Shown one piece after another: positions 46,991 through 59,449 of a stretch of DNA of 64,000 nt. Location of the stretch: the NCBI GenBank assembly GCA_022828595.1, contig JAKGHH010000004.1:56384422-56448421 (forward strand), written 5' to 3'. The position numbers and the translations under genes were made by a program. The notes beneath the pieces are model-generated. The model ran no database searches. It saw nothing but the letters and a program-made list of their open reading frames with translations, and had not been told where the DNA came from. Origin of the DNA: Nelumbo lutea. Its lineage: Eukaryota; Streptophyta; Magnoliopsida; Proteales; Nelumbonaceae. Positions within the stretch are counted from its first letter, which is position 1. Each line of letters begins with the position of its first letter.

Positions 46991-47336
46991 ACACAAGAAC
47001 CAAGGGTGTCACACGGAAGGTTCAAAATTTTGATATGATATGCCTGATATGGGGTGTATTGTATCATATCTTTCAAGTTAAGATACATGATACAGTATAA
47101 AATCGAATGTCACGTCCTTTTTATACCATACCGCAAAAGTATCATACCAAAATGGGGCTATGTTGAGCGTATTGATGCCATATCGGGTGATGCACTATTG
47201 ATACAGTGCAAAAAAGAAATAATGCAGAACTTAAAATGAAATGTTGGGGGAAAGAAGACTTATTTATCCTCAAAAGAGCCTTCTTTCCCCCCAAAAGACT
47301 CCAGAACTTGTAGAGCCATTCCAAGATTGTTGGATC
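46991..47336. other. Flank of element B, no gene
   Basis: GATAC-rich sequence (GATATGATATGCC; ATACATGATACAG). GGATC at 47332-47336 is the expected left target duplication of element B. Confidence 0.4.
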
Positions 47337-49282
47337 TGAAAGAATGGAAGGATCCATCATATGGACGCCAAAAGGGTTGCAAAATGGGAGGGCGAATTTC
47401 AAAAAAAATTTCCTACCTTCTTCCAACTGGGAATCATATTTTCTAAATTTAGAATACAATATTCAAGGATCCTACTTGAACCATAATCGAACCAAATTTG
47501 AACCAAAAGTCAAGGGATGAATTATACCTGAACCAGAGAAGCGGTATCTCCCAAAGTTGGTGTTCACGCCCAAAGAGGACACCAAGATCCACTCCTACTG
47601 AAGATGACACAGCAATGTGTGGAACGAAACCGGCAGAGTGTGTCCTACACACTGAATCCTTCCCAAGAATCCTCTGGAAACACTGAGCACCGAATCTTTT
47701 CAGTTCTTTTTGCAAAACTGATATCAAGAACTGATTTTTTTTATTTCTTTTCTTCAAAGATTAAATCTTTTCAGAGAATGGTGGCGGCTGGAGGAGAACT
47801 CCTGAGATGAAGATGGCGAAGATTGCTTCTCTTCTCTCTAGAGTGTATGAGATCCTATCTCAATTCGCAGTAAGTTTTCTTGCTCAAAATCCTAGGTTCG
47901 AATTCTATTAATCCTCTTAAGATTTATCCTCTTTTTTCTTGATTAAGAAATCTCCTAATCCCATTAGGAGTTATCCCTATCCAAATCAGTATCTGGATAG
48001 GGGATGATCTTAATCCTATCTGCAGATTAGGTCAGCTTACTCCTGATCTTATCAGGAGATTAGCATATTCAAATCTGATTCAAATTTAGTCTCCTGGAGT
48101 GGATTAGGTTAAAGGCCCAATCCTTTTACTAGCCTTAATCTCAGATCCACCCTTTAAGTGGATGATCATATCAGCCCAGTCTGAAATGGGCTTTTGGCCC
48201 ATTTAATAATCAATGCTCAATTGGTTTCCAATCTGCTACCCAATTGGGCTTCTTTGTATGTAGTGCGACCCAAGCATTGATCTACATGCCAGCCACATGG
48301 GTTCGGCCCAGCCTTTATTACAAGGCCTAACCGAATTCACTGAGTAGCCCAGTGAACCCCTGAGCCCATCACATGGACCCTATGGGCCCAACACTTACAC
48401 TAAGTGGTTCCCGAGCCAAGCCATCTTATAAAAACCAAGGGACTATGGGCAAGTGCAAGATTAACCCATCAGGTATTATCCTAAATGGCCTTATACTTAA
48501 CCTCTCAGCCCATAATGATTAAGCATTGCCCGATAAGAGAGGACCTCTCCCTCGGTTGCAAGGAACAATGCTGCACTCTCTACTCACATGGATCCTGGGA
48601 ATTAAAACCATTTGCAAATATTTTGAAAGCATACTTAAATATTTATCATATATATAAATTTTGCAAAACAAAATTCCAACGATTGAAATCAAATGGCAAT
48701 AGTTTGGTTTCCATCAGAGAGAGTGCATTCCCGATCATTACCTTTGTCCGACAAAGGGGTTGATCCTGTCACTATGATCGCTCACTTAGATGAATTCTCA
48801 GACTATCCCAACATGCCCAGGTTTTGACCCCCTGCTAAGGATCTCACTGATTAGCATATCAAAGACAGCCCAATCCGACATCTAGTGAAGTATCATAATC
48901 GAGTGTAGGGGTCATGTGTAACTTTCCAGTTTTGCCCATCTACCTCTATGGTCCAGGGCAATATTGGTAATCTGGTCCAATTCAAGGATTCGAGTAATCC
49001 CATACTGTACGTGCCTTGGGTCTTACCCTGGTGGCCAAGATAGGCCATCCCAACACTTGGTGGCACACCAGTATCTACCTTGGCAGGATAAATCTCCCCA
49101 GACTTATCCAATGATTGTGAACATTTAAAACTAACATGAATCTCATTAAGTGTCCAGTTTTAGGGTCTTACACAGAATCATACCAAACAAAATGAATCAA
49201 AGATACACTTTATCTATTTACACTAAATATCAAAAGCACATCATATCAGATTGAAGCTAAGGGCATACAAAACTGTCTAACA
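47337..49282 (-). repeat. Element B 3' LTR (1946 bp)
   Basis: Starts TGAAAGAATGG at 47337 and ends CTGTCTAACA at 49282, followed by the polypurine tract complement GCTCCCACTTGC. Homologous over its length to both LTRs of element A and to the partial LTR from 63372. Confidence 0.93.
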
Positions 49283-51858
49283 GCTCCCACTTGCACTTAG
49301 GTCCAATATGGTACAAGTCGGAATCCCATACTTTCCACATGTTTCTCAAACACCTTCTCTGTTAGTGGCTTAGTCAATGGGTTTGCCACATTATCCGCTG
49401 ATGCTACCTTCTGAATTAGGACATCCCCTCTATGAATCATCTCCCGCAGTACGTGGTACTTTCTCTCGATGTGCTTTGACTTCGAGTGGGCCCGAGGTTC
49501 TTTAGCCTGGGCGATCGCTCCATTGTTGTCACACTACAACGGGATGGGTTATGAGCTGGATGGAATCACTCCCAATTCATGAACAGATTTCTTCATCCAC
49601 ACGGCTTCCTTGGCAGCTTCACTTGCGGAAATGTACTCGACATCGGTTGTGAAATCTGTAGTGGACCCCTGTTTGCTACTTTTCCAACAAACAACACACA
49701 ACCCTATCGTGAAAACATACCCAGATGTAGACTTTCTATCATCTGGATCCGGCTAAAAATTGGCATCAGTATACCCTAGAATTTGTAGTGAACTACCATC
49801 GAATACCAGACAAAACTCTTTTGTCCTTCGAAGGTATTTGAGTATGTTCTTCATAGCAGTCCAATGCTCCTGCCCTGGGTTGGCTTGGAATCTGCTTACC
49901 ACACTCACCGCCTGAGCAATGTTAGGGCGAGTGGATCTTCTAGGTTTGTTACTACCTAGAACTTGTGGGACATCTCCCACTGCTCCTGAGCTCTCTTCAT
50001 CAAGGACTATTTCTTGACGAGGGTGTCTAGGATGTAATCTGTCTCTAAGAACTGGGCGTTTCGACTATAGAACACTTTCTGCTCACTTGGGTCATAGAAT
50101 AGATATCCCACCGAATCTTTTGGGTAGCCTATAAATAGGCAACGACTGGTCTTGGATTCCAACTTGTCTGTACTCATTCTTTTAATGTGTGCAGGACAAC
50201 TCCAAATCTTCAAGTGTCTTACACTTGGCTTTCTTCCGGTCCAGAGTTCATATGGAGTTTGTGGAACTGATTTGGTTGGAACCGATTCAGCACATAGATA
50301 GTAGTCTCTAGTGCATATCCCCCCAACAAGGTCCTATTCCTCCTTTCTGAAACACCGTTAAGTTGAGGTGTAGCAGGAGGAGCTAATTGTGACACTATCC
50401 CATTGACTTTTAGGTAGTCCCTGAATTTGTCAGAGAGATACTCGCCTCCTCGATCCGATCGAAGGGCCTTAATTTCTCTCCCTAACTGTTTCTCAACTTC
50501 CTATCAATACTCTTTGAACTTTTCAAAGGATTCAAAATTATGTCTCATCAAGTACACGTAACCATACTAAGAATATTCATCGGTAAATGTAATGAAATAC
50601 ACGTGTTGGTTATGAGTCCTAACACTCAGAGGACCACATACATCAGTATGTATCAGGTCAAGTGTGCCTTCAGATCTTTCAGGCTTACCGTCAAATGGCT
50701 GCTTAGACATCTTACCTTGAAGGCAATGTTCACAAGTGGGAAGATTTTCTACGGTTAGAAAATCCAAAGGACCATCCTTTACCAGCCTTGTGATTCGGTC
50801 AATACCGATATGGCCAAGTCGGTAATGCCAGAGGCATGTGGGACATACTGTATCACGATTCCTTTTCTTGGGATTTTCGACCGACGTATTTTCGGTTAAG
50901 TTAGTTTCCAGAGAAGGATGTAGAACATAGAGACTGTTCTTTAGTTCCCCGCATGCGATGAATTTATTATTCCGTTTAACAGTAATCATATTACTAAAAT
51001 AAATAGTATATCCATCAGCACACAGTTTAGAAACAGAAATTAAATTTCTTCTCAATTTCTGTACATAAAGACAATCTTTAAGTACAAGTATTCATTCTCT
51101 AAAGACTAATTCTCTAAAGATTAATTCTATGGTTCCTATTGCCGTAGCTGCAACACTTGCAGTCATTCCTAAAAATAGTGTCACTTCTCCTTCACTCAAT
51201 CATCTGCTAACTTTGAACCCCTGCAGTGAGTTACACGCATGAGTTGAAACCTCGGAGTCAACACACCAGGACACAGAAGTCACTAACATATTAGTTTCTA
51301 TGACACAAGTTTTGAAGTTACCTTTCTTAGATTCTAGGTAGGCAGGACAGTTCCTCTTCCAGTGGCCGGTCTGCTTGCAGAAGTGGTAGGCATTAGATGC
51401 CTTGTTCTTCTTCTGCTTCTTGGGCTTGGCGGCTTTCTTCTGGGGCTTCTTTGCCTTTCTCTTCTTCTTGCCCAATTTGTTAGCTTCAACAAGCATAACC
51501 ACAGGCTCAGCCTTCTTAAGCTTGTTCATGTTATAGTTCATTGTGAATGCATTGAAGGAAGAGGGCAAAGAATTCAGGATGGCATTTACTTGTGTGCCAA
51601 GATCTAGCCCGGATCCAAGGGCTTCGAGTTCGTTAACGTAGCCCATCATCCAAAGACAATCGTCATGAACTTTCTACCCTTCGGACATCTGTGCGGTAAT
51701 GAACAGTTTCAAGATCTTCTGTCGAGTAGAACGACTCTGCTCTTCATACATTGTCTTTACTGTCCAATATGTCCTTGGCTAGTTTGATTTGATCGAACTG
51801 CCTCTGTATTGAGTTGTCTAGTGAGGCAATGACAAAGCAGCGAGCTAGAGAGTTCTTA
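49283..51858 (-). pseudogene. Element B pol and gag, left part, with RT deleted
   Basis: Minus-strand copia pol and part of gag. From right to left: gag from 51858 (open piece 51649-51200, zinc knuckle CKQTGHWKRNC), protease CVDSEVSTHAC with the catalytic Gly lost, the TGA at 51094-51092 shared with element A, GAG-pre-integrase and integrase (open 51055-50567), a second deletion of about 60 bp near 50310, integrase C-terminus, then GDVPQVLGSNKPRRSTR joined directly to [18 protein letters not shown]. The 1020 bp encoding the RT are missing in frame. RNase H follows (49980-49300), broken by stops. It cannot be autonomous. Confidence 0.92.
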
Positions 51859-53768
51859 TGAAAGAATGGTAGGATCCATCTAATGGACGCCATAAAGGTT
51901 GCGGAATGGGTGGGCAAATTTCAAAAAATTTCCTACCTTCTCCCAATTGGGAATCATATTCCCTAAATTTAGAATACAATATTCAATGATCCTACTTGAA
52001 CCACAATCAAACCAGATCTGTACCAAAAGACAAATGGGAGGAATGTACATGATCCGGAGAAGCACTATCTCCCAAAGTTGGTGTTCACGCCAAAAGAGTG
52101 CTCTAAGATCCGTTCCTGCTGAAGATAACACAGCTGTGGATGAAACAGAACCAGCAGGGTGCTCCTACACACTGGATCCTTCACAAGAATCCTCTAGAAG
52201 TACTAAACACTGAATCTTTTTCAGTCTTTCTTTCAAGACTGATATCAAGAACAGATTTCTTGACTTTCTTTTTATGCAAAGATCTAATCTTGCAAAAACA
52301 GATGGCGGCGGCAGGAGGAGAACTCCAAAGGCGAAAAAGCTTAACTGCTTCTTCTTTCTTTTTCTGGAGTATGAGATCTGATCTCAATTCGCAGGAACCT
52401 TTCTTGCGATTTCTCTTGGTTCGAAATCTGTTGTATTTTTCTCCTTTTTGGTTAGGGTTTCTCCTCCTTTCTTCTTGATTAAGAATCCTCCTAATTAGGA
52501 GTTATCCCAATCCAAATCAGTATTTGGATAGGGGATAATCTTAATCCTATCTGCAGATAAAATTAGCTTACTCCTGATCTTATCAGGAGGTTACTAGATT
52601 CAAATTTAATTTGAATTTGGTCTCCAAGAGTGGATTCGCCCCAAGGATGGGTGATCATATCAGCCCACCTCGAAATGGGCTTCTGGCCCATTAAGTGTTC
52701 AGTGTCTAATTACTTTCCAATCTGCTGCCCAGTTGGGCTTCTTTGTATGGCGTGGGACCCAAGCATTGATCTACACACCAGCCACATGGGTTCGGCCCAG
52801 CCTTTAATACAAGGCCCAGCCGAATTCACTGAAAAACTCAATGAACCTCTTGAGTCCATCATATGGACCCTATGGGCCCAACACTTACATTAAGTGGTCC
52901 TTGGGCCAAGCCATCTTATAAAAACCCAGGGACTGTGGGCAGGTGCAAGATTAGCCCATCAGGTATTATCCTCAATGGTCTTACACTTAACCTCTCAGCC
53001 CTTAATGATCAAGCACTGCCCGACAAGAGAGGACCTCTCCCTCGGCTGCAAGGAACAGTGCCGCACTCTCCTCTCACATGGATCCCAGGAATTAAAACCA
53101 TTTGCAAACAATTTGAAACCGTACATATATATAAATATATTAATTTTGCAAAACAAAATTCCAACGATTGAAATCAACTGCCGGCAGTTTGGTTTCCATC
53201 AGAGAGAGTGCATTCCCGATCATTACCCTTTGTCCGACAAAGTGGTTGATTCTGTCACTATGATCACCCACTCAGATGAATTCTCAAACTGCTCCAACAT
53301 ACCCAGGTTTTGATCCCCGCTAAGGATCTCACTGATTGGCATATCAAAGGTAGCCTGATCCAACACCTAGTGAAGTGTCATAATCGAGTCTAGGGGTCAG
53401 GTGTAACTTTCCAGTTTTGCCCATCTATCTCCAAGGTCCAGGGCAAGACTGGAAATCTGGTCCGGTTCAAGGATCCAAGTAATCCCATACTGCATGTGCC
53501 TCGGGTCTTACCCCGGTGGCTGAGACAGGCCATCCCAACACTTGGTGGCACACTAGTATCAGCCTTGGCAGGATAAATCTCCCCAGAATTATCCAACGGC
53601 TGTGAACATTTAAAAGTAACACGAGTCTCTATAAATGTCTAGTTTTAGGGTTTTACACAGAATTAAACCAAGCAACATGAATCAAACATTAACTTTATTT
53701 ATTTCCACTAAATAACAAAAGTACATCAAATCAGATTGAAGCTAAGGGCATACATAAACTGTCTAACA
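51859..53768 (-). repeat. Element A 3' LTR (1910 bp)
   Basis: TG..CA ends. About 41 bp present in the other LTR near 60229-60270 are missing here near 52635, which accounts for most of the length difference. Confidence 0.95.
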
Positions 53769-53782
53769 GCTCCCACTTGCAC
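53769..53782 (-). other. Element A polypurine tract
   Basis: On the minus strand GTGCAAGTGGGAGC directly precedes the TGTTAGACAG start of the 3' LTR. It primes plus-strand DNA synthesis. Confidence 0.85.
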
Positions 53783-53809
53783 TTAGGTCCAATCTGGTAC
53801 AAGTTAGAG

Positions 53810-56670
53810 TCCCATACTTTCCACGTGTTTCTCAAACACTTTCTGTGTCAGTGGCTTAGCCAATGGGTCTGCCACATTATCCGCTGATGCTACCTTCTGA
53901 ATCAGGACATGCCCTCAACCAACGATCTCCTGCAGTACATGGTACTTTCTCTCGATGTGCTTTGACTTCGAGTGAGCCCGAGGCTCTTTAGCTTGGGCGA
54001 TCGCTCCATTGTTGTCACACAACAACGGGATGGGAGATGTGCTGGATGGAATCGCTCCCAATTCGTGTATGAACTTCTTCATCCACACGGCTTCCTTGGC
54101 AGCTTCACTTGCGGCAATGTACTCGGCCTCGGTTGTGGAGTCTCCAGTGGACCCCTGTTTGCTACTTTTCCAGCAAACAGCACACGATCCTATCGTGAAA
54201 ACATACCCAGATGTAGACTTTCTATCATCTGGATCCGACTGGAAATCGGCATCGGTATACCCTAGAACTTGCAGTGAACTACCATCGAATACCAGACAAA
54301 ACTCTTTTGTCCTTCGAAGGTATTTGAGTATGTTCTTCACAGCAGTCCAATGCTCCTGCCCTGGGTTTGCCTGGAATCTGCTTACCACACTCACCACCTG
54401 AGCAATGTCCGGGCGAGTGCACAACATGGCATACATGATGCTCCCTACGGCTGAGGCATAGGGAATGTCTCTCATGCTCTCAATCTCCTTAGAAGTCTTG
54501 GGAGACATCTTCTTGGAGAGAGTGACTCCGTGCCTGAAAGGAACGTTTCCTTTCTTGGAGTTCTCCATGCTGTACCTCTTGACAATTTTGTCAATATAAG
54601 CAGCCTGGGATAATCCAATTATCCGCTTCGATCTATCTCTATAGAGTCGAAGACCCAGTATGTATGAAGCTTCTCCAAGATCTTTCATGGAGAACTGCTG
54701 TGATAGCCATACCTTGACCGAAGTCAACATTCCTACATCATTCCCAATGAGTAGGATATCGTCCACGTATAACACCAAAAGGGTGATCTTATCCCCACTG
54801 GACTTCCTGTAAACACAGGGCTCATCCGGATTCTGCTCAAAGTCAAACATTTTGACTGCAGAATCAAAACGGATGTTCCAACTCCTAGAAGCCTGCTTAA
54901 GTCCATATATGGATCTATTAAGTTTACATACCATGTGTTCCTGACCAGCAGCAATGAAGCCTTGCGGCTGCTGCATGTAGATATCTTCACTAAGATCTCC
55001 ATTCAGGAGCGCGGTTTTGACATCCATTTGCCAAATCTCGTGGTCATGGTACGCTGCTACAGCTAGTAGGATCCTAATGGATTTAAGCATGGCCACGGGC
55101 GAAAAGGTTTCCTCATAGTCGATACCTTCTTTCTGAGTATACCCTTTCGCCACCAAACGAGCTTTAAAGGTCTCAATCCTGCCATCGGGGCCCTTCTTCC
55201 TCTTGTAGATCCATTTGCAACCAATTGCTTTTACCCCGGAGGGCGGATCCACTAGAGTCCAGACTCCATTGGTCTCCATTGAGTCCATTTCAGTTCTCAT
55301 GGCCTCCACCCACTTCTGGGAGTCTATGTCTAACATAGCTTCCACGTAAGTCACGGGATCCTCTTCACTAGTCATGGTTTCCACTAGGTAACTATCCTGG
55401 TCATAACCATATCGGACTGGTGGTCTGGATACCCGGGTGGTTCTTCTAGGTTGGTCATTACCTGGAATTTGTGGGACATCTCCCACTGCTCCTGAGCTCT
55501 CCGCATCAAGAACTATTTCCTGACGATGGGTGTCCAGGATGTAATTGGATTCTAAGAATTGGGCGTTTTGACTGCAGAACACTTTCTGCTCACTCGGGTC
55601 ATAGAATAGATAACCCACCGAATCCTTTGGGTAGCTTATAAACAGGCAACGGCTGGTTTTAGATTCCAACTTGTCCGCACTTGTTCTTTTAACGTGTGCA
55701 GGACAACCCCAAATCTTCAAGTGTCTTACACTTGACTTCCTTCCGGTCCAAAGTTCATATGGAGTTTTCGGAACTGATTTTGTTGGAACCCGATTCAGCA
55801 CATAGATAGCAGTCTCTAATGCGTATTCCCAAAAGGATGTGGGTAATTGTGAGCGTACGAGAAGTGACCGGACCATGTCCAACAAGGTCCTATTCCTCCT
55901 CTCTGAAACACCGTTGAGTTGAGGTGTAGCAGGAGGAGCTAATTGTGACACTATCCCATTGGCCTTTAAGTAGTCCCTGAATTTGTCAGAGAGATACTCG
56001 CCACCTCGATCTGATCGAAGGGTCTTAATTTCTCTCCCTAATTGTTTCTCGACTTCCTGTCTGAACTCTTTGAACTTTTCAAATGATTCAGACTTATGTC
56101 TCATTAGGTACACGTAACCATATCGTGAAAAATCATCTGTAAAGGTGATGAAGTACACGTGTTGATTCCGTGTCCTAACACTCAGGGGACCACATACATC
56201 AGTATGTATCAGGTCAAGTGTGCCTTCAGATCTTTCAGGCTTACCGTCAAATGGCCGCTTAGACATCTTACCTTGAAGGCAAGGTTCACAAGTGGGAAGA
56301 TTTTCTACGGTTAGAAAATCCAAAGGACCATCCTTTACCAGCCTTGTGATTCGGTCAATACCGATATGGCCAAGTCGGTAATACCAGAGGCACGTGGGAC
56401 TTACTGTATCACGATTCCTTTTCTTGGGATTTTCGACCGACGTATTTTCAGTTAAGTTAGTTTCCAGAGAAGGATGTAGAACATAGAGACTGTTCTTTAG
56501 TTCCCCGCATGCGATGAATTTATTATTCCGTTTAACAGTAATCATATTACTAAAATAAATAGTATATCCATCAGCACACAGTTTAGAAACAGAAATTAAA
56601 TTTCTTCTCAATTTCTGTACATAAAGACAATCTTTAAGTACAAGTATTCATTCTCTAAAGACTAATTCTC
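53810..56670 (-). pseudogene. Element A pol: integrase, reverse transcriptase, RNase H
   Basis: Open from just after the TGA at 56650-56648 to a TGA at 53917-53915; numbering from the codon at 56611, 898 residues. GAG-pre-integrase at 70-115 keeps GHIG and C108/C111, but the first zinc His is Tyr ([16 protein letters not shown] in element B). Integrase core has D138, D201 and E237. RT spans about 450-700 with LVLYVDDIL at 613-621. RNase H spans about 782-895 with D787, the TEAEY acid and D866. The TGA at 53917 replaces an Arg codon present in element B; the frame continues to about 53813 (KVASADNVADPLAK). No ATG lies at the start of the frame, so expression would need to come through gag-protease. 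Confidence 0.93.
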
Positions 56671-57663
56671 TAAAGATTAATTCTATGGTTCCTATTGCCG
56701 CCACTGCAACACTTGCAGTTGTTCCCAAGAATAGTGTCACTTCAACTTCAATCAACCTTCTGCTAACTTTGAACCCCTGCAGTGAGTTACACGCATGAGT
56801 TGAAGCCCCAGAGTCAATACACCAGGACACAAAAGTAACTAACATGTTAGTTTCTATGACACAAGTTTCGGTGTTACCTTTCTTAGATCCAGGTAGGCAG
56901 GACAATTCCTCTTCCAGTGGCCGGTCTGCTTGCAGAAGTGACAGACATCAGATGCCTTGTTCTTCTTCTGCTTCTTAGGTTTGGCAGCCTTCTTCTGAGG
57001 CTTCTTTGCCTTTCTCTTTTTCTTGCCCGATTTGTTAGCTTCAGCAAGCATAACCACAGGCTCATCCTTCATGAGTAGATCCTCGGCTCTCTGCAATATA
57101 TTGCTGAGTTCCTGGACGCTGACATTCAGCTTATTCATATTGTAGTTCATTGTGAACGCATTGAAGGAAGAGGGCAAAGAATTGAGGATGGCATCCAGTT
57201 GCGTGCCAAGATCTAGCCTGGATCCAAGAGCTTCAAGTTCGTTAATGTATCCCATCATCCAAAGACAATGGTCATGAACTTTCTGCCCTTTGGTCATCTG
57301 CGCGGTCATGAACAATTTCAGGACCTTCTGTCGAGTAGAACGATTCTGCTCTTCATACATTGTTCTTAGACTGTCCAATATGTCCTTGGCTAGTTTGATC
57401 TGATCGAACTGCCTCTGTATTGAGTTGTCTAATGAGGCAATGATAAAGCAGTGGGCTAGGGAGTTCTTATCCTCCCACTCTTGGTAGTCCCTCCTACGGG
57501 CCTCAGAAGCCCTATCACCCGGACGTTCCGGGGCAGGATTTTTCACCACCTTGTCTTCCTTTTCGAAAGTTAGGACCAGCATAAGATTTCTGTACTAGTC
57601 GGCATGGTTTGGGCCCTTAAGCTTGTTATCGTCTAGAAGCTTTGCAAATTGACCGTTTGCCAT
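56648..57663 (-). pseudogene. Element A gag-protease
   Basis: Starts at ATG 57663 (MANGQFAKLLDDNKL). Codon 23 is TAG (57597-57595) where element B has TGG (Trp). The frame then runs with a copia gag (DNSIQRQFDQIKLAKDIL; VHDHCLWMMGYINELEAL), a Lys-rich stretch (KKRKAKKPQKKAAKPKK) and the zinc knuckle CHFCKQTGHWKRNC. A one-base deletion near 56886-56891 relative to element B shifts the frame; beyond it the protease WCIDSGASTHAC keeps its DSG. The frame ends at TGA 56650-56648. So gag carries two private lesions. Confidence 0.92.
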
Positions 57664-59436
57664 TTTTTGATAAAATAGAAAAATCATTAGTCCACAACCT
57701 TAGTTTGATTCATGTTACCTACATAGATATGGCTTTTAATCTATGTTCCATTCCCATTTGTTCATCTCTGAGATTTTCCTCATTTCTCAGTGACGGAGAC
57801 GACGAAATGTCTCTGGAAATGTGGGAAATCACATGGGGTGCGTGAAGCCAACTGTTTCGGCTGCATAACCTCACCACCTTTCTGTGACAGATCATATCCA
57901 CTCATCAAATGAGTTTCCCTTTGGCCTCTGTCAGACAAGGTTCAGAGCCATTTTCAGGTAAACCTTTCTGTCCAGTGAGTGCTTACCCATCATATTCAGG
58001 TTACGCCAAGGTACCGTGAGAGAGTTCCCATTTTCTGGTGAAGCCCCTCCCACATCGGTCTATGACGCCCCTATCATCTTATGAAACACTCTAATAGATC
58101 CATCAGCAAATGGATAGCCCAATTTTATGGTGCGTTTCCTCATTACTGAAGGACCCATCATTGTGCTAATGACGGAAGGCCTTTAGAGAGTCCATCATAT
58201 GGGTCTCCCTATCACATGCATTCATATTTGCTGGAGGGAACAAAATTACGCCCTAGTTTTAATTTAGGTCAAACCAGAGTGGCTCCCACTGACTTTCATA
58301 AAGTCAGATTTCTGGTGGGCCTTAATTGGCTTAGGGTTCTATACGCATCCCTTTTCAGGGTTGTGGGGCCCACCAAGCAAAGAGGGGTCATCCAATGACC
58401 TTGAAGGACACCATGGCAATGATGTGCATTCAGCCATGGTGTGCGCAAGAGCCACTAACGAGTCTTCATGGGCCAAGTACTTATGGCCCATGGTCGCAGC
58501 ACATCAAACATCCAAACATCACATGTAAAGGAGGAATTGATCCAATCAATTAACTACTGTAAAGCCCATTGAATAGCCCATTTAAAATCTAAGTCATTAA
58601 CAATTAATGTCTACTAGGTGTATGGGCTGAATCGCAGATCACAGTTCGGCCCATACAGCTTATCTCACAGTAATGGGCCTTTTGCAGTTTTAACCCTTTA
58701 AAACTGGGCTTTACAGGTGGGTTGAATTAATCCCTGTAATTGAACATCAGATTTGGAACAGCAAGTGTGAGAAATACAGACTGAAAACAGTCCCTATCAA
58801 ACCCCAGATTCGGTCCAAACAGTTTTGGTCCAATCTAGTCCGAGAGGATCCAAAGCTGATTTTCAATTGAAGAATTAATTCATGAAAGATCTGAAATTAA
58901 TAATTTTGATTTCAAACAATCACAAATCAAACTATGGACTGTTCGCACCACCTGCAAAACAGAGGTTAATCACAAGGGTTGCAGTTTCACAAACTGCAAA
59001 TTGCAGAAAGCGATTTCTCCAACTGCAAATCTCCAGCGCCGCCTTCTTCTTCCTTCTTCTTTAATCAAGAAAGAAAACAGAAATCCTATTTCTATTAATT
59101 ACATTCTTGATCAAATCCTATACATTCAGTCTAAAAAAATTTACAAACCGAATTAAATGAAATAATAAAATAGAAAGAAAAAGGGTGCGCAGACTATCTG
59201 CGCCAAATCTGCACTGCGATCTCCAGGTTCGAACAGTCCATTAAATCAAAATAAATAAAGAACAATTCTAAATAAATTTTGGATTTAATAAAAATTAATT
59301 TCAGATCAATCGCCCTTAACAAGAAACAGTTTCTTGAAAAAAAGAAAACAATCTGCGCAAATCTTGAAAGAACACCTTCTATCCATCTGCGTAGAGTCAG
59401 ATCTGATTTTCTTTTGGTTCAAGATTCGAACCTGTG
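57664..59436 (-). other. Element A leader (about 1.77 kb, non-coding)
   Basis: Lies between the primer-binding site and gag. No long frame. Element B keeps a collinear leader at 61601-63358. Such length is unusual for copia and may hold packaging, translation or promoter signals, but none is identified here. Confidence 0.85.
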
Positions 59437-59448
59437 GCTCTGATACCA
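59437..59448 (-). other. Element A primer-binding site
   Basis: Minus strand TGGTATCAGAGC, the standard initiator tRNA-Met complement, starting one base after the 5' LTR end. Confidence 0.93.
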
Positions 59449-59449
59449 C

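Noticed and set aside
47604..47810. Small frames repeated at 52140, 59750 and 63630
   Set aside because: Also inside LTR copies; no start context or conserved reading frame beyond DNA identity.
52894..53313. 139-aa frame repeated at 60527-60946 and partly at 48485-48763
   Set aside because: It repeats only because it lies in the LTRs. It is antisense to the element and differs between copies without codon-level conservation.
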